A stretch of 64,000 nt of DNA from Niallia alba (GCF_012933555.1 NZ_JABBPK010000001.1:3016001-3080000), one strand, 5' to 3'. Shown: positions 1 to 8,363, counted from the first letter of the stretch. Numbers and translations are program-made. The notes: a model not told the origin generated them from the sequence alone.

Positions 1-41
1 CCGTTTAGTGAAAATAACTTTATCCACTTTATACAGACAAG

Positions 42-311
42 TTAAAGCGGAAATAAGTGATTTCTTTTTATAAAGCTCATTACTTCTTTTTTGGTTTTCA
101 GTTCATTATCGTTAAACATCTCTAGTAAGGAAACAAAAAAACTTCCATCAAATTTCTTTTGTAATTTTAGCGTACATTCAATAGCTGTTATAACAAGTTC
201 ATCTGTAGTATTTGTATATGCTTTGCCAAAATAAATAAAACCTATCGCATCTTCACCAAAGGAAAAGCCTTTACTTTCTAAAAAGAGCAAATACTCCTCG
301 ACAGTTTTCAA
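42..311 (-). CDS. Small conserved protein, DUF6123-like
   Basis: An 89-residue protein of unknown function. It starts MKTVEEYLLFLESKGF and is mixed charged and aromatic, with no signal peptide or membrane helix. The wording of the first 60 residues recalls the small DUF6123 proteins of Bacillus; this is from memory and not searched. The start codon is TTG at 311. A purine-rich AGAGGGG lies about 14 bases upstream, longer than usual, so the start is uncertain. It ends close to the left edge of the window and reads on the same strand as the yuiD-like gene. Confidence 0.6.
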   Translation of the reverse strand: MKTVEEYLLFLESKGFSFGEDAIGFIYFGKAYTNTTDELVITAIECTLKLQKKFDGSFFVSLLEMFNDNELKTKKEVMSFIKRNHLFPL

Positions 312-458
312 ACTTAATGTACATTCCCCTCTATCCTTTTACCTATATGTTACTTTATATCACGACAATTTTCTAGTTTTTTCAACATTATTCCACTGCT
401 TTAATGACGTTTGTCATATATTATTCATTACTATTCTTTAGATGATTTAATCAAAAAA

Positions 459-497
459 GGATAGAGAATCGAATGGATCATTTTCGACTCTCTATCC
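459..497 (-). terminator. Rho-independent terminator of the yuiD-like gene
   Basis: An inverted repeat (GGATAGAGAATCGA against TCGACTCTCTATCC, one mismatch) lies just past the yuiD-like stop codon. On the minus strand a run of T follows it. Confidence 0.75.
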
Positions 498-503
498 CTC
501 TTA

Positions 504-983
504 TTACCGATGTAAAAACGATCGTTTCTTTTTTGTTAATATATGTCCTAGAAAACCAATCAGTATGCCTAATAAGGCACCGCCAAGCACTTCTTGCGGC
601 TGATGTCCAAGCATTTCTTTCAATTTTTTTGGTTGCTTCTCTTTAAAAGCAATATTTTTATCTGTATTAATTTTATCAACTAAATCTCCTAAATCATTCA
701 CTTTTAACGTTAATTCACCTGTTTGTCTTCTAATGCCTTGCGCATCATACATAACGATCAACCCATAAATTAGAGATAAAGCAAAGTCAATCGTTGGCAT
801 GCCTCTTTTTAGTGCTATGAAAGTCGTTAGAGAAGATACTCCTGCAGAGTGAGAGCTTGGCATTCCACCTGTTTGAAAAAACAAGCCTTTATCCCATTTT
901 TTCGTCTTCAAAAAATGAATGGGGATTTTAAGAAACTGCGCCATTCCAATACTTATTAAGGCTACATAGACACCCTTATTCAT
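504..983 (-). CDS. yuiD: YuiD-like membrane protein, divergent PAP2 (DUF212) family
   Basis: A 159-residue integral membrane protein. It has an N-terminal hydrophobic helix, then GGMPSSHSAGVSSL near residues 39-52, which is the signature of the DUF212 'acid phosphatase / vanadium haloperoxidase-related' family. A C-terminal hydrophobic helix precedes a basic KKKRSF tail. The SSHS motif resembles the PAP2 phosphatase active site, but the real substrate of the family is not established. The ATG at 983 has GAGGTGAT 4 bases upstream. It is transcribed away from sspL and has its own terminator, so it is probably monocistronic. Confidence 0.8.
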   Translation of the reverse strand: MNKGVYVALISIGMAQFLKIPIHFLKTKKWDKGLFFQTGGMPSSHSAGVSSLTTFIALKRGMPTIDFALSLIYGLIVMYDAQGIRRQTGELTLKVNDLGDLVDKINTDKNIAFKEKQPKKLKEMLGHQPQEVLGGALLGILIGFLGHILTKKKRSFLHR

Positions 984-1091
984 ATAATCACCTCTAACAA
1001 ATAGTCTCTTTATTTATGGATGATATTATTCTTGCTTGCTCATACTATGAATGAATTTTTATTTCCACTATTAGGTGAAGAGGTGAATATA

Positions 1092-1226
1092 ATGAGTAAA
1101 AACCAACGAAACAGAGGAAAAGCTGCTGGCGGTGTCAATCCACAAGGCTATGGCCAAGATGCAGATATCACTCCATCTCCAAAAAGCAAATTAGAAAATG
1201 CGGCAAAGAAGAAAAACACAAAATAA
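1092..1226 (+). CDS. sspL: Small acid-soluble spore protein SspL-like
   Basis: A 44-residue basic protein, MSKNQRNRGKAAGG onward, containing GGVNPQG and ending in KLENAAKKKNTK. This matches the short SspL type of minor SASP, which is made in the forespore and deposited in the spore core. I chose the internal ATG at 1092 because AGAGGTGA sits 6-7 bases upstream; the longer reading frame from 1020 has no ribosome site and overlaps the promoter region. It lies beside ypcP, as in B. subtilis. The extremely short length is normal for this family. Confidence 0.8.
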   Translation: MSKNQRNRGKAAGGVNPQGYGQDADITPSPKSKLENAAKKKNTK

Positions 1227-1234
1227 GAATTAAT

Positions 1235-1385
1235 AAAGTGAAACTTCCATCAGTGGGGGTTTTCCTTCATCCCCACTGATGGTTAGTTGAACCAATCGGA
1301 CCTTTACAGTTGATCTCCCACCCAACTTCCTCGTATACTCATAAGCTTGAAGTGGGGTCTTACTGTCCGTTAAGAGTGGGATAAA
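1235..1385. repeat. bcr1-like repeat, full-length copy 1
   Basis: A 151-bp element beginning AAAGTGAAACTTCCATCAGT and ending GAGTGGGATAAA. It is flanked by ATAAA on the left and carries ATAAA at its right end. Internal pairing includes CCATCAGTGGGG with CCCCACTGATGG and a longer-range pairing around ACAGT...ACTGT. It lies between the 3' ends of sspL and ypcP. The same element occurs at seven other loci in the window. Confidence 0.85.
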
Positions 1386-1387
1386 AA

Positions 1388-1431
1388 GCCACTACCATTA
1401 TTGTTCATCCTTTAAACATAGTGGTAGTGGC
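1388..1431 (-). terminator. Terminator of ypcP
   Basis: A perfect 10-bp stem, GCCACTACCA with TGGTAGTGGC, and on the minus strand TTTTTAT directly after it. It follows the ypcP stop and abuts the bcr1-like repeat. Confidence 0.7.
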
Positions 1432-1453
1432 AGTTCACAATATTATTTTCTTA

Positions 1454-2353
1454 TTAAAATAAAGTAAGTTCTTCTTTCTTCTCTACATAATGATGGAATC
1501 TTTTAAATTCTAGTTCTTCGAATTTCTGAATAGCAAGATTCGGATTTATGTCTAAAAAACTTTCTTCCAGTAAACAACTTACCGGGACATCGCATTTAAT
1601 TTCCGCTAAACGTCTACTTAAATGCAGCATTTCAAGATCGGCTTCAATTTTCGCTCGCTGTCCCTTAGTTAGTAGCGATAAATTAGTAAGTATTCCTTCT
1701 ATATCTTGATGAGTTTGAAGAAGCTTTAAAGCTGTTTTTTCACCAATTCCTCTAACACCTGGATAATTATCGCTCGTATCACCCATTAATCCCTTCAAAT
1801 CGATCATTTGCTGTGGAGTGATTCCCTTTTCCTCTTGAAAATTTACTGGAGTATAAAGCATATAATTACCATATCCTTTTTTTAATAAGGCAACAGAAAT
1901 ATGGTCATCCAGTAATTGGAGGATATCTTGATCACCTGTTAGAATGGTAACATTCGCTTCACCTTGCATTTGTTTCGCAATCGTTCCAATACAATCATCG
2001 GCCTCAAAGCCACTAATACCAATATTCGGTACATTAAAGCTTTCAACAACCTCTTTTACTAAATCGAATTGTGGTATTAGTTCAACAGGAGCGTCTGAAC
2101 GATTCGCTTTATAAGAAGGATACATTTCTGTTCTAAATGTCGTACTTACCATATCCCAGCAAACCGCTACATGGGAGGGCTTAAAATGTTCAATTGCTGT
2201 GAAGAAGTGTTTTACAAAACCATGAATGGCATTTGTTGGGATTCCTTTTGAATTCACCATATATTGACCTGTAACTGCTGTAGCAAAAAATGCACGAAAC
2301 AACAGAGCCATTCCATCTACTAGCATTAGGTTAGCTTTTTTCTCATTGCTCAA
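1454..2353 (-). CDS. ypcP: 5'-3' exonuclease YpcP
   Basis: A 299-residue stand-alone homologue of the 5' nuclease domain of DNA polymerase I (FEN/XNI type). It degrades 5' flaps and RNA primers in DNA repair and lagging-strand processing. Visible motifs are LVDGMALLFRAFFA at the N-terminus, acidic metal-binding clusters FEADDCIG and TGDQDILQL near residues 120-145, and GDTSDNYPGVRGIGEKTA near 190, which combines the GDxSDN motif with a helix-hairpin-helix DNA-binding element. The start is TTG at 2353 with AAAGGAG 9 bases upstream; the nearby ATG is out of frame. It lies beside sspL as in B. subtilis. Confidence 0.9.
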   Translation of the reverse strand: MSNEKKANLMLVDGMALLFRAFFATAVTGQYMVNSKGIPTNAIHGFVKHFFTAIEHFKPSHVAVCWDMVSTTFRTEMYPSYKANRSDAPVELIPQFDLVKEVVESFNVPNIGISGFEADDCIGTIAKQMQGEANVTILTGDQDILQLLDDHISVALLKKGYGNYMLYTPVNFQEEKGITPQQMIDLKGLMGDTSDNYPGVRGIGEKTALKLLQTHQDIEGILTNLSLLTKGQRAKIEADLEMLHLSRRLAEIKCDVPVSCLLEESFLDINPNLAIQKFEELEFKRFHHYVEKKEELTLF

Positions 2354-2472
2354 ATTTCATCTCTCCTTTATTTCCATTAGTATATTATAACAGATTGACC
2401 CAAGGTTGTGGCTGGTAGCTTTTTCTTCTCCTTTTTTTGTTGAATTTAAAATAAGCTGTTTGTAAGTTAAAA

Positions 2473-2506
2473 AACAGGAAACTAAATTTCCCATTAGTTT
2501 CCTGTT
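2473..2506 (-). terminator. Terminator downstream of the sulfurtransferase/GNAT remnant
   Basis: A perfect 13-bp stem, AACAGGAAACTAA with TTAGTTTCCTGTT, with TTTTTTAA following on the minus strand. Confidence 0.8.
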
Positions 2507-2509
2507 CAT

Positions 2510-2617
2510 CTAATCCAGCTTATTTAATATAAGTTCAAGACTATTATACTCTCTTCCCATTTCATCTAACTTTGTTTCTACTAGTGTAAAACCTAAGGTC
2601 TCCCACTTTTTTATTCT
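2510..2617 (-). pseudogene. C-terminal remnant of a GNAT-like acetyltransferase
   Basis: A 35-codon open stretch immediately after the sulfurtransferase stop and before a good terminator. It has no start codon. It reads KKWETLGF...EMGREYNSLEL and ends in a stop at 2510-2512. The W-x-x-x-GF pattern followed by a YNSLE strand resembles the last beta strands of a GNAT N-acetyltransferase. It overlaps the sulfurtransferase end by a few bases in another frame. My reading is the tail of a gene whose body was deleted. It is short, so a chance match is possible. Confidence 0.4.
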
Positions 2618-3476
2618 TCAGACTTACTTGGCAAACAAGTCTCAATTTCATTCTCTTCATAGGAGATCCAATCACTAAAACTACCCGGATAAAGCTTTAC
2701 CTTATCTAGTCCAGCCATTTTCAAAGAAATATAATTAGGGGTAGCCGTTATGCCAGAACCACAATATACAATATATTCTTTGTTCGAATCTAATCTAGAG
2801 AATCTATCTTTTTGCTCACTAGTTGATAAAAAGAATCCATCTTTTAATCCTTCTGTCCATATGATGTTTATCGCCCCAGGAATATGTCCACTTTTCTTAT
2901 CGATTGGCTCTATTTCTCCTGTATAGCGTTTATGTTCTCTAGAATCAATTAGTATCCTATCTTGCTTTTTTGCCTTTACTTGGGCTAAGACTTCCTCATA
3001 AGTTGCCATCATATGTGTCTGAATAACAGGAGTGAAAGTAGTCTTTGAAAAAGTTGAGACTTCTTTTGTAATAGGATAGCCCTTCTTTATCCATTCTTTA
3101 TCCATTCTTTATAGCCGCCATCTAAAATATATGTATATGGATGACCTATATAGTTTAACAACCACCAAAATCTCCCAGAAAATGCCCCCTCCCCATTATC
3201 ATAGGCAATAACAATAGTATCCGGACCAATCCCTATATGTTCTAACTTCTCGACAAGCTCTTCCATATCTGGTAATGGATGTCTTCCCCCATGTTCGCTT
3301 ATTAGATTGGAGAGATCATTTTCCAAGTGAAAATAAGCACTATTCGGAATATGACCTTCTTTATACCAGTCTGTACCATTGTCAGGATTTGTTAAATCAA
3401 AGCGACAATCAATAATTCTAACTGAATCATTTTCTAAATTTTCTTTTAACCAATCAACACTTTTTACGATTTCCAT
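2611..3476 (-). pseudogene. Thiosulfate/3-mercaptopyruvate sulfurtransferase, frameshifted
   Basis: A two-rhodanese-domain sulfurtransferase split into two reading frames. The upstream part (stop at 3087) holds the N-terminal domain (WLKENL, IIDCRFDL, GHIPNSAYFHL, and ending GGYKEWIKNG). The downstream part (from 3105) holds the catalytic domain, with the loop YCGSGITAT bearing the active cysteine; CGSG is typical of the mercaptopyruvate/thiosulfate type. At the junction an 11-bp unit, AAAGAATGGAT, is duplicated in tandem. Removing one copy restores KEWIKKGYP and one 284-residue frame (855 bp, divisible by three). Start ATG at 3476 has GGGAGG 7 bases upstream. Either a recent slippage mutation or two separately translated halves. 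Confidence 0.8.
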
Positions 3477-3499
3477 CTTCATTCCTCCCATAGTAAGTC

Positions 3500-6400
3500 C
3501 TATTTATTCGTTTGCTGTGAATCTATTTGTGTTGATTCTTTTAAAATCCATTCAAGCTTTTCTATATTTTCATGTTCCGTCAATAATGCCGTTTTGCCAT
3601 CATAATATTCAGCCACTTGTTCATTTACATCGTTAAGAAGTTTATCGATATGTTGTTCAAATAACTCTTTATAAAAAGTAAAGAAGAAGTGGATTTGTTC
3701 TTTTATAAAACTATTTCCATGCTCATCAACTAATTGTTCCAACTCTACCCCCATATTCTTTCGTTCATTATTTTCAAAAAAGCTTTTTGGGTTTTTGTAA
3801 TATTTAATTCCGATTTTATTAAGAGCATTATCTAATTCTTTAAAAGGAGCATGATAAGTTAAACTTGAAGCCAATTCATGTTCCATTTCTTCCTGTAACC
3901 GAATTTCCCCATTGTGGGACTGGACCAATTGCTGAACTTCCTCATAACCTTCTTTTCTTTGTTTAAAAAATAGTTGATCTAACCTTACGTTTACTGCTCG
4001 TAATTCTTGTTCAAATTCAAAATTCAACTGTATTAGAAAGGAAGCCGTCGCAAGGGATATTTCTCTTTTCTTATTATCCCCTCGCAAAATGGATGGATGG
4101 TATGCCTCCTTCATTAATTCATTTAAACGGAACATAACTCTCTGCTTTAAATAAAATAATTGTTCCTCTACTTCCATTTTGAATTTTCCTAAAATATCTT
4201 GAAAACTTTTTGTTTCAATTTGGGAGAGAATATTTCGTTTTTCTTCCGCCATTCTAAATAACTCTTGTTCTGCTACTTCTTTTTTTGCAAATGCTGATTC
4301 TATTAATTTCTTTAAAAGTTCCCTTGTTCCCTCATAATCTTTTTTGGCAGATTGAAGCATCATCGATAACCATTCATGTTCGATAAAGTCATACATTTGC
4401 TCCTCTGCTTTTTTCATCCATTTCCCATATATATGATGCTTATAATAAAGACTAGATACAGGAAGAATTCTCGGAGAGCGAATTCCATATAATTGTAATT
4501 GTTCTTGTAAATACACCTGTACAGCTGCTTGCTCTTCCTCATCCTTCGCTAAATCTATTGCATTAATTACAAAAAATATTTTATCTTTTTCGAAGGCATC
4601 CTTTAATCTTCCAAGCTGCACAAGAAAAGCACGGTCAGCTTTGGAAAATGCGTGATTATAGTAGCTGACATAAAAAATACAATCTGCTTTTTTCATAAAT
4701 TCAAAGCTTAATTCCGTATGTCTGCTGTTAATAGAGTCTCCGCCTGGCGTATCAACGAGCGTAATTCCTTTTCTAGTAATCATACAGTCAAAGTAAACAT
4801 CAATCGATGCCACAAAACAAGAAGTCTCTTCCACTGCAACATAATTAGAAAGCTCTTCTAAATCAATATTAATTTCACTGCCCAAGTGATCTCGATGAAC
4901 AGAATAGCCTTTTATAAAAGCTTGAAGATAGCGAAATTCATTTGCATATCTCTCAACTGGATTAGCAACCAGCTTTTTTATCAAATTTTGTGCGACTTCA
5001 ATAGAGCTAGCTTCTTCCTTTACTAACTGTAAATAGTCATTTATCTCTGTAAGCATTTCAGACTCTGTTTTCCATTTAACAATCACCGTTTTGTGAGGAT
5101 GTTCTTCATCAATTGGCAAAATTCGGTTTATAGTTGCCGTCGTTGGGTTCGGTGAAACTGGTAGAATCGGATAATCTAGTAAGGCATTGGCAAAAGAAGA
5201 CTTCCCTGCACTAAAGGCACCAAATAAGCAAATAGTATAAGTACGATTTTCAATATTTGAGGCTTTGGCAAGTAAATTTTTAGCTATATGTGTAAATCCC
5301 TTTACCTTTTGAAGGTTACTACTTAAAAAACGTAACTGCCTTATTATTAGGTCTGTATCCAATTCATTTTTTACCTCTAGCTTTTGATTCTCAGCCATTT
5401 TTATTTTCTTTTCCGGTGATGTTGTTTTTATAGAAGAGAAGGATTGATATGTTATCTCTTCTTTATCTGAGTCTAGTAACACTCGCAAAATGCTCTCATC
5501 AACTGTTTGTGCTATAGTAAGCTGTTCGAGATTCTCTTTCCATTCTTGCCATTCGGTCTCTACCTCTTCTTTTTTTAGCTTAGTATTTGCATATTCTTGC
5601 CATTTTTTCTGCTCTGTAATAAGCGTTTCTTTTTCCTTATGTAATTGGTGTTGACGCTCTTCTTTCCATTGAGCAAAAAGCTGAGCGATTTCTTTTCTAA
5701 AAGACTGCTTTAAATCATTTTCAACTGTCTCACAATAAACTAGAACATAGTTTTCCGAAAGCTGTGCATCCTTATTTACTAACTCCTTTAATTTGTGAGC
5801 ATCGAGAAGAGACGCAAGCCCTTTAATAATCGAAAAATACTCGGATTTACCCTGTTTCTCAAAAAACTGTGATAGCGGCGTTATCAATTGAATTTGGACT
5901 AGTTTTTCTAGCTCTTTGTAAAATGTTAAAAGTCTTTCCTCTCTTTCTTTTTGTGTTTTACTTTTACTGCCAAATAATCCAATTTTAAAATTTTTCTGTT
6001 CTGTTTCCAAATATGCTTTTGCTAATTCACGAAGATTGAAAGGCATAATATATGCATTTTTAATTATCGAATTCCATTCATTTTCTAAAGAGCCTACCAT
6101 TTCACTTTCTTTATCATCTATTGTTCGAATTTCATTTTCGACTATACACAAGGTTGATTCTAAAGAACGATAGTCTTCCTCTGTTAAACCTGATAAGTGT
6201 TCCTCAAAAGGAGCGATTAGTTCAGCAGTCTTTGCTTCAATAAAAGAGATATGGTCTTTATAAAGTTTTTGAAAGGATTCATCCATTGAAATGGGAAGAA
6301 TGGAATCTTTTTCATTCATTTTTTTTATAATAAACCTCTTTAAATCCTCTAATCCTTGATAAAAATAATTTGTTTCGATTAATGTAGTGAAAAATATTTT

Positions 6401-7087
6401 TTCTGGCTTAATACCATAAGATAAAAAGGAATCGGAAACACTTTGTTTAAAATCTTGAAACGAAATTTCCGCTTCTCGATGCTTATCCATTTGATTAACG
6501 ACTAACACAAATTTTTTTCCAGAATCAACTAACTGTTTCGTAAAATCAAAATTTATTTCGGACTGCACATGATTATAATCAACGACATAAAAAATAATAT
6601 CTGCAAGATGAATACTAGATTCTGTTGCTAATTGATGAGCTTGATCTGTACTATCTATCCCTGGAGTATCCATTAAAATAGTATTCTCTAAAAGCAACTC
6701 CGTGTCTAACTGAACTTCCAATTCTTTTATATCCTCAACTCTTTCTGTTGCCTGAAGTACTCCTTTTATATCAAGAACATCTGTATAAACATCTCCTTGA
6801 TTAGAACGGTAGGAAACTTTTAACTGGTTTCTTCCTTTTTTCACACGGATAATATTGGCGGTTGTTGGAATGGGACTTGTTGGTAAAACCTGTGTACCAA
6901 TAAGTTTATTAATCATGCTTGATTTTCCGGCAGAATAATGTCCACAAAAAGTCACTATAAATTCTTTTTTTGTTGCTTTCTTGATTAGTTGTTTCAACCT
7001 TTGTGCCGTTTGCTGATCACCATGTGCCAAAAAATATTGATAAAATGCTGTCCATTTATGTAAAATATCTGTATTCGTTGAAAGCAT
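3500..7087 (-). CDS. dynA: DynA, fused double dynamin-like GTPase
   Basis: A 1195-residue bacterial dynamin with two complete GTPase units in tandem, the organisation of B. subtilis DynA (YpbR), a membrane-fusing and membrane-protecting protein acting at the cytoplasmic membrane. The first unit shows P-loop GHYSAGKSSMINKL near residue 48, PTSPIPTTANI (switch I), MDTPGIDS (switch II) and NQMDKH. The second shows GAFSAGKSSFANAL near 625, PVSPNPTTATI, VDTPGGDS and NAIDLA. Long charged coiled coils follow each G domain. ATG at 7087 with AAGGAG 6 bases upstream. The sulfurtransferase follows on the same strand 24 bp later. Length matches the family (about 1190). Confidence 0.95.
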   Translation of the reverse strand: MLSTNTDILHKWTAFYQYFLAHGDQQTAQRLKQLIKKATKKEFIVTFCGHYSAGKSSMINKLIGTQVLPTSPIPTTANIIRVKKGRNQLKVSYRSNQGDVYTDVLDIKGVLQATERVEDIKELEVQLDTELLLENTILMDTPGIDSTDQAHQLATESSIHLADIIFYVVDYNHVQSEINFDFTKQLVDSGKKFVLVVNQMDKHREAEISFQDFKQSVSDSFLSYGIKPEKIFFTTLIETNYFYQGLEDLKRFIIKKMNEKDSILPISMDESFQKLYKDHISFIEAKTAELIAPFEEHLSGLTEEDYRSLESTLCIVENEIRTIDDKESEMVGSLENEWNSIIKNAYIMPFNLRELAKAYLETEQKNFKIGLFGSKSKTQKEREERLLTFYKELEKLVQIQLITPLSQFFEKQGKSEYFSIIKGLASLLDAHKLKELVNKDAQLSENYVLVYCETVENDLKQSFRKEIAQLFAQWKEERQHQLHKEKETLITEQKKWQEYANTKLKKEEVETEWQEWKENLEQLTIAQTVDESILRVLLDSDKEEITYQSFSSIKTTSPEKKIKMAENQKLEVKNELDTDLIIRQLRFLSSNLQKVKGFTHIAKNLLAKASNIENRTYTICLFGAFSAGKSSFANALLDYPILPVSPNPTTATINRILPIDEEHPHKTVIVKWKTESEMLTEINDYLQLVKEEASSIEVAQNLIKKLVANPVERYANEFRYLQAFIKGYSVHRDHLGSEINIDLEELSNYVAVEETSCFVASIDVYFDCMITRKGITLVDTPGGDSINSRHTELSFEFMKKADCIFYVSYYNHAFSKADRAFLVQLGRLKDAFEKDKIFFVINAIDLAKDEEEQAAVQVYLQEQLQLYGIRSPRILPVSSLYYKHHIYGKWMKKAEEQMYDFIEHEWLSMMLQSAKKDYEGTRELLKKLIESAFAKKEVAEQELFRMAEEKRNILSQIETKSFQDILGKFKMEVEEQLFYLKQRVMFRLNELMKEAYHPSILRGDNKKREISLATASFLIQLNFEFEQELRAVNVRLDQLFFKQRKEGYEEVQQLVQSHNGEIRLQEEMEHELASSLTYHAPFKELDNALNKIGIKYYKNPKSFFENNERKNMGVELEQLVDEHGNSFIKEQIHFFFTFYKELFEQHIDKLLNDVNEQVAEYYDGKTALLTEHENIEKLEWILKESTQIDSQQTNK

Positions 7088-7199
7088 GATAGACTCCTTT
7101 TCATCCTGTATTTCTTTTATTTTAACTATTTTCCAAGTAACAATAAAGAAAAATTAACTGAAAATTGAAAGCGAAGACAAAAAATCACATGATTCTTAT

Positions 7200-7293
7200 A
7201 AAGTGAAACTTCCGTCAGTGGGTTTTTCCTTCCTCCCCCACTGATGGTTAGTTGAACCAATCGGACAATTACGGATAGTAAGAGTGGAATAAA
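7200..7293. repeat. bcr1-like repeat, short form, copy 2
   Basis: A 94-bp copy that keeps the left hairpin (a G-rich arm paired to CCCCCACTGATGG) and the GAGTGGAATAAA end, but lacks about 60 bp of the right arm. It is preceded by ATA. It lies upstream of dynA next to the terminator of the Fur-box peptide unit. Confidence 0.8.
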
Positions 7294-7306
7294 ACGACAA
7301 TAAAAA

Positions 7307-7369
7307 ACTGCTTTTCCTTGTCAGCACTCCCACCTATTTTGGTGAGCTGTGTTGACAAGAAAAAACAGT
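7307..7369 (-). terminator. Terminator of the 32-residue peptide unit
   Basis: A long imperfect hairpin; outer pairs are ACTG...CAGT, then CTTGTCA with TGACAAG, then ACC with GGT. On the minus strand TTTTTTATTG follows. Confidence 0.65.
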
Positions 7370-7392
7370 ATTTATCAAAAGTTTATGTATAT

Positions 7393-7491
7393 CTATTGTT
7401 TAGGGTTTGTTGCCTTCGTTGTATTATTCAAGACATATTTCATAACAAATAAATAACCAATTACCGTTAAACCAATTGGAAAAGCTACCAT
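7393..7491 (-). CDS. 32-residue membrane peptide under a Fur-box promoter
   Basis: A tiny gene encoding MVAFPIGLTVIGYLFVMKYV plus a hydrophilic tail ending in NPKQ. Residues 2-20 form one membrane helix. The start is well marked: ATG at 7491 with AAGAGGTG 6 bases upstream. The unit has its own sigma-A-like promoter overlapped by Fur-type boxes and its own terminator, so it looks like a complete single-gene transcription unit. Iron-repressed expression is inferred from the operator only. I do not recognise the family; small Fur-controlled peptides exist in Bacillus (FbpA, FbpB, FbpC), but I see no clear match to them. Confidence 0.65.
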   Translation of the reverse strand: MVAFPIGLTVIGYLFVMKYVLNNTTKATNPKQ

Positions 7492-7513
7492 TCGTTACAC
7501 CTCTTTTCCTTAA

Positions 7514-7568
7514 TGAGAATAATTTTCTATCTCATTTATATAGTATCATTAATGAAAATCATTTTCAA
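7514..7568 (-). promoter_or_regulatory. Sigma-A-type promoter with two Fur-like boxes
   Basis: On the minus strand: -35 TTGAAA (7563-7568), a 17-bp spacer and -10 TACTAT (7540-7545). A perfect 7-1-7 inverted repeat (plus strand TGAAAAT-C-ATTTTCA, 7553-7567) overlaps the -35, and a second imperfect box, TGAGAAT-A-ATTTTCT (7514-7528), lies just downstream of the expected start point. The Bacillus Fur consensus is TGATAAT-N-ATTATCA. Confidence 0.65.
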
Positions 7569-7678
7569 TAAGAAAAAAGTTTCGATTATTTTTTCACATA
7601 TGCATAGGCGAAAAGCTTATCCATCAACACCATTAGGAAAAATGTACCATGATTATCCTCCTATTCCCCAGAAAAATT

Positions 7679-7705
7679 TTGAACAAAATAGGTCTATTTT
7701 ATGAT
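7679..7705 (+). promoter_or_regulatory. Candidate promoter of the cheX-like gene
   Basis: TTGAAC (7679-7684), a 15-bp spacer and TATGAT (7700-7705), about 35 bases before the GTG start. The spacer is short, so this is tentative. Confidence 0.4.
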
Positions 7706-7740
7706 AAGATGTTTTTATTAGAAGGATGGGGGAATAGTAA

Positions 7741-8193
7741 GTGACATTAACAAAAAGTACAACTGAAATCTTAAATGCAACTATTGAGGCTGTAAAAGGT
7801 GTTATTCCCTGTGAACTACAAATTGAGAAGCCAGCTTTAACTGTTTCACCCTTTATTTTACAATCTTTAGGGGTATTAATAGGCTTAACTGGAGATTTCC
7901 GTGGCAGAATCATTATTGACGGAAATAACCAAGTTTTTGGTAAGATTGGCGAATCTATGTTTGGTATGTTTTTAGAAGGAGAAATGCTTGAATCATTCTC
8001 TGGGGAATTGGGTAATATGATTGCTGGAAATTTATCTACTTTTGTATCACAAAATGGAATTGAAATAGATATTACTCCACCTACTGTTTTAGCTGGAGAA
8101 ACAAAGTTATCTGGTTTTGAAAAGGCTCTTAGCCTACCAATTTCACTTCAAAATATTGGTCAATTGACCATTGTATTAATCTTAGAGATTTAA
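7741..8193 (+). CDS. CheX-like response-regulator phosphatase
   Basis: A 150-residue protein of the CheC/CheX/FliY phosphatase group, which dephosphorylates CheY-type receivers. The catalytic pattern is visible as SGELGNMIAGN near residues 87-97 (E-x-x-N) followed by a conserved proline in DITPPTV. GLTGDFRGRIIID is the typical first beta-strand region. The start is GTG at 7741 with GGGGG 8 bases upstream. No chemotaxis gene is adjacent, so the partner response regulator is unknown. A strong terminator follows 11 bp after the stop, so it is probably monocistronic. Confidence 0.8.
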   Translation: MTLTKSTTEILNATIEAVKGVIPCELQIEKPALTVSPFILQSLGVLIGLTGDFRGRIIIDGNNQVFGKIGESMFGMFLEGEMLESFSGELGNMIAGNLSTFVSQNGIEIDITPPTVLAGETKLSGFEKALSLPISLQNIGQLTIVLILEI

Positions 8194-8204
8194 ATTAAAT
8201 CTAC

Positions 8205-8231
8205 ATCAGTGTTTTCCTAACACTGATTTTT
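8205..8231 (+). terminator. Terminator of the cheX-like gene
   Basis: A perfect 9-bp stem, ATCAGTGTT with AACACTGAT, a 5-base loop, then TTTT. Confidence 0.85.
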
Positions 8232-8317
8232 CATTTAGATACTCTTTTACTGATGGAAATCGTCTCCTTTCTGCTCTTCATATGGTGCTCTGAGCAGACT
8301 GCATCAGTCACAGAATT

Positions 8318-8363
8318 AAACAAAAAAGCAGAAAAGTAACTTACTTTTTCTGCTTTTTTTGTT
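8318..8363 (-). terminator. Terminator after the zinc-ribbon ORF
   Basis: An A-rich/T-rich hairpin (AAAAAAGCAGAAAAGTAA against TTACTTTTTCTGCTTTTTT) directly next to the stop codon of the 41-residue gene. It can act in both directions. Confidence 0.65.

Noticed and set aside
7513-7704. A 63-residue plus-strand frame
   Set aside because: It lies on top of the Fur-box promoter and the cheX promoter region, with no ribosome site.
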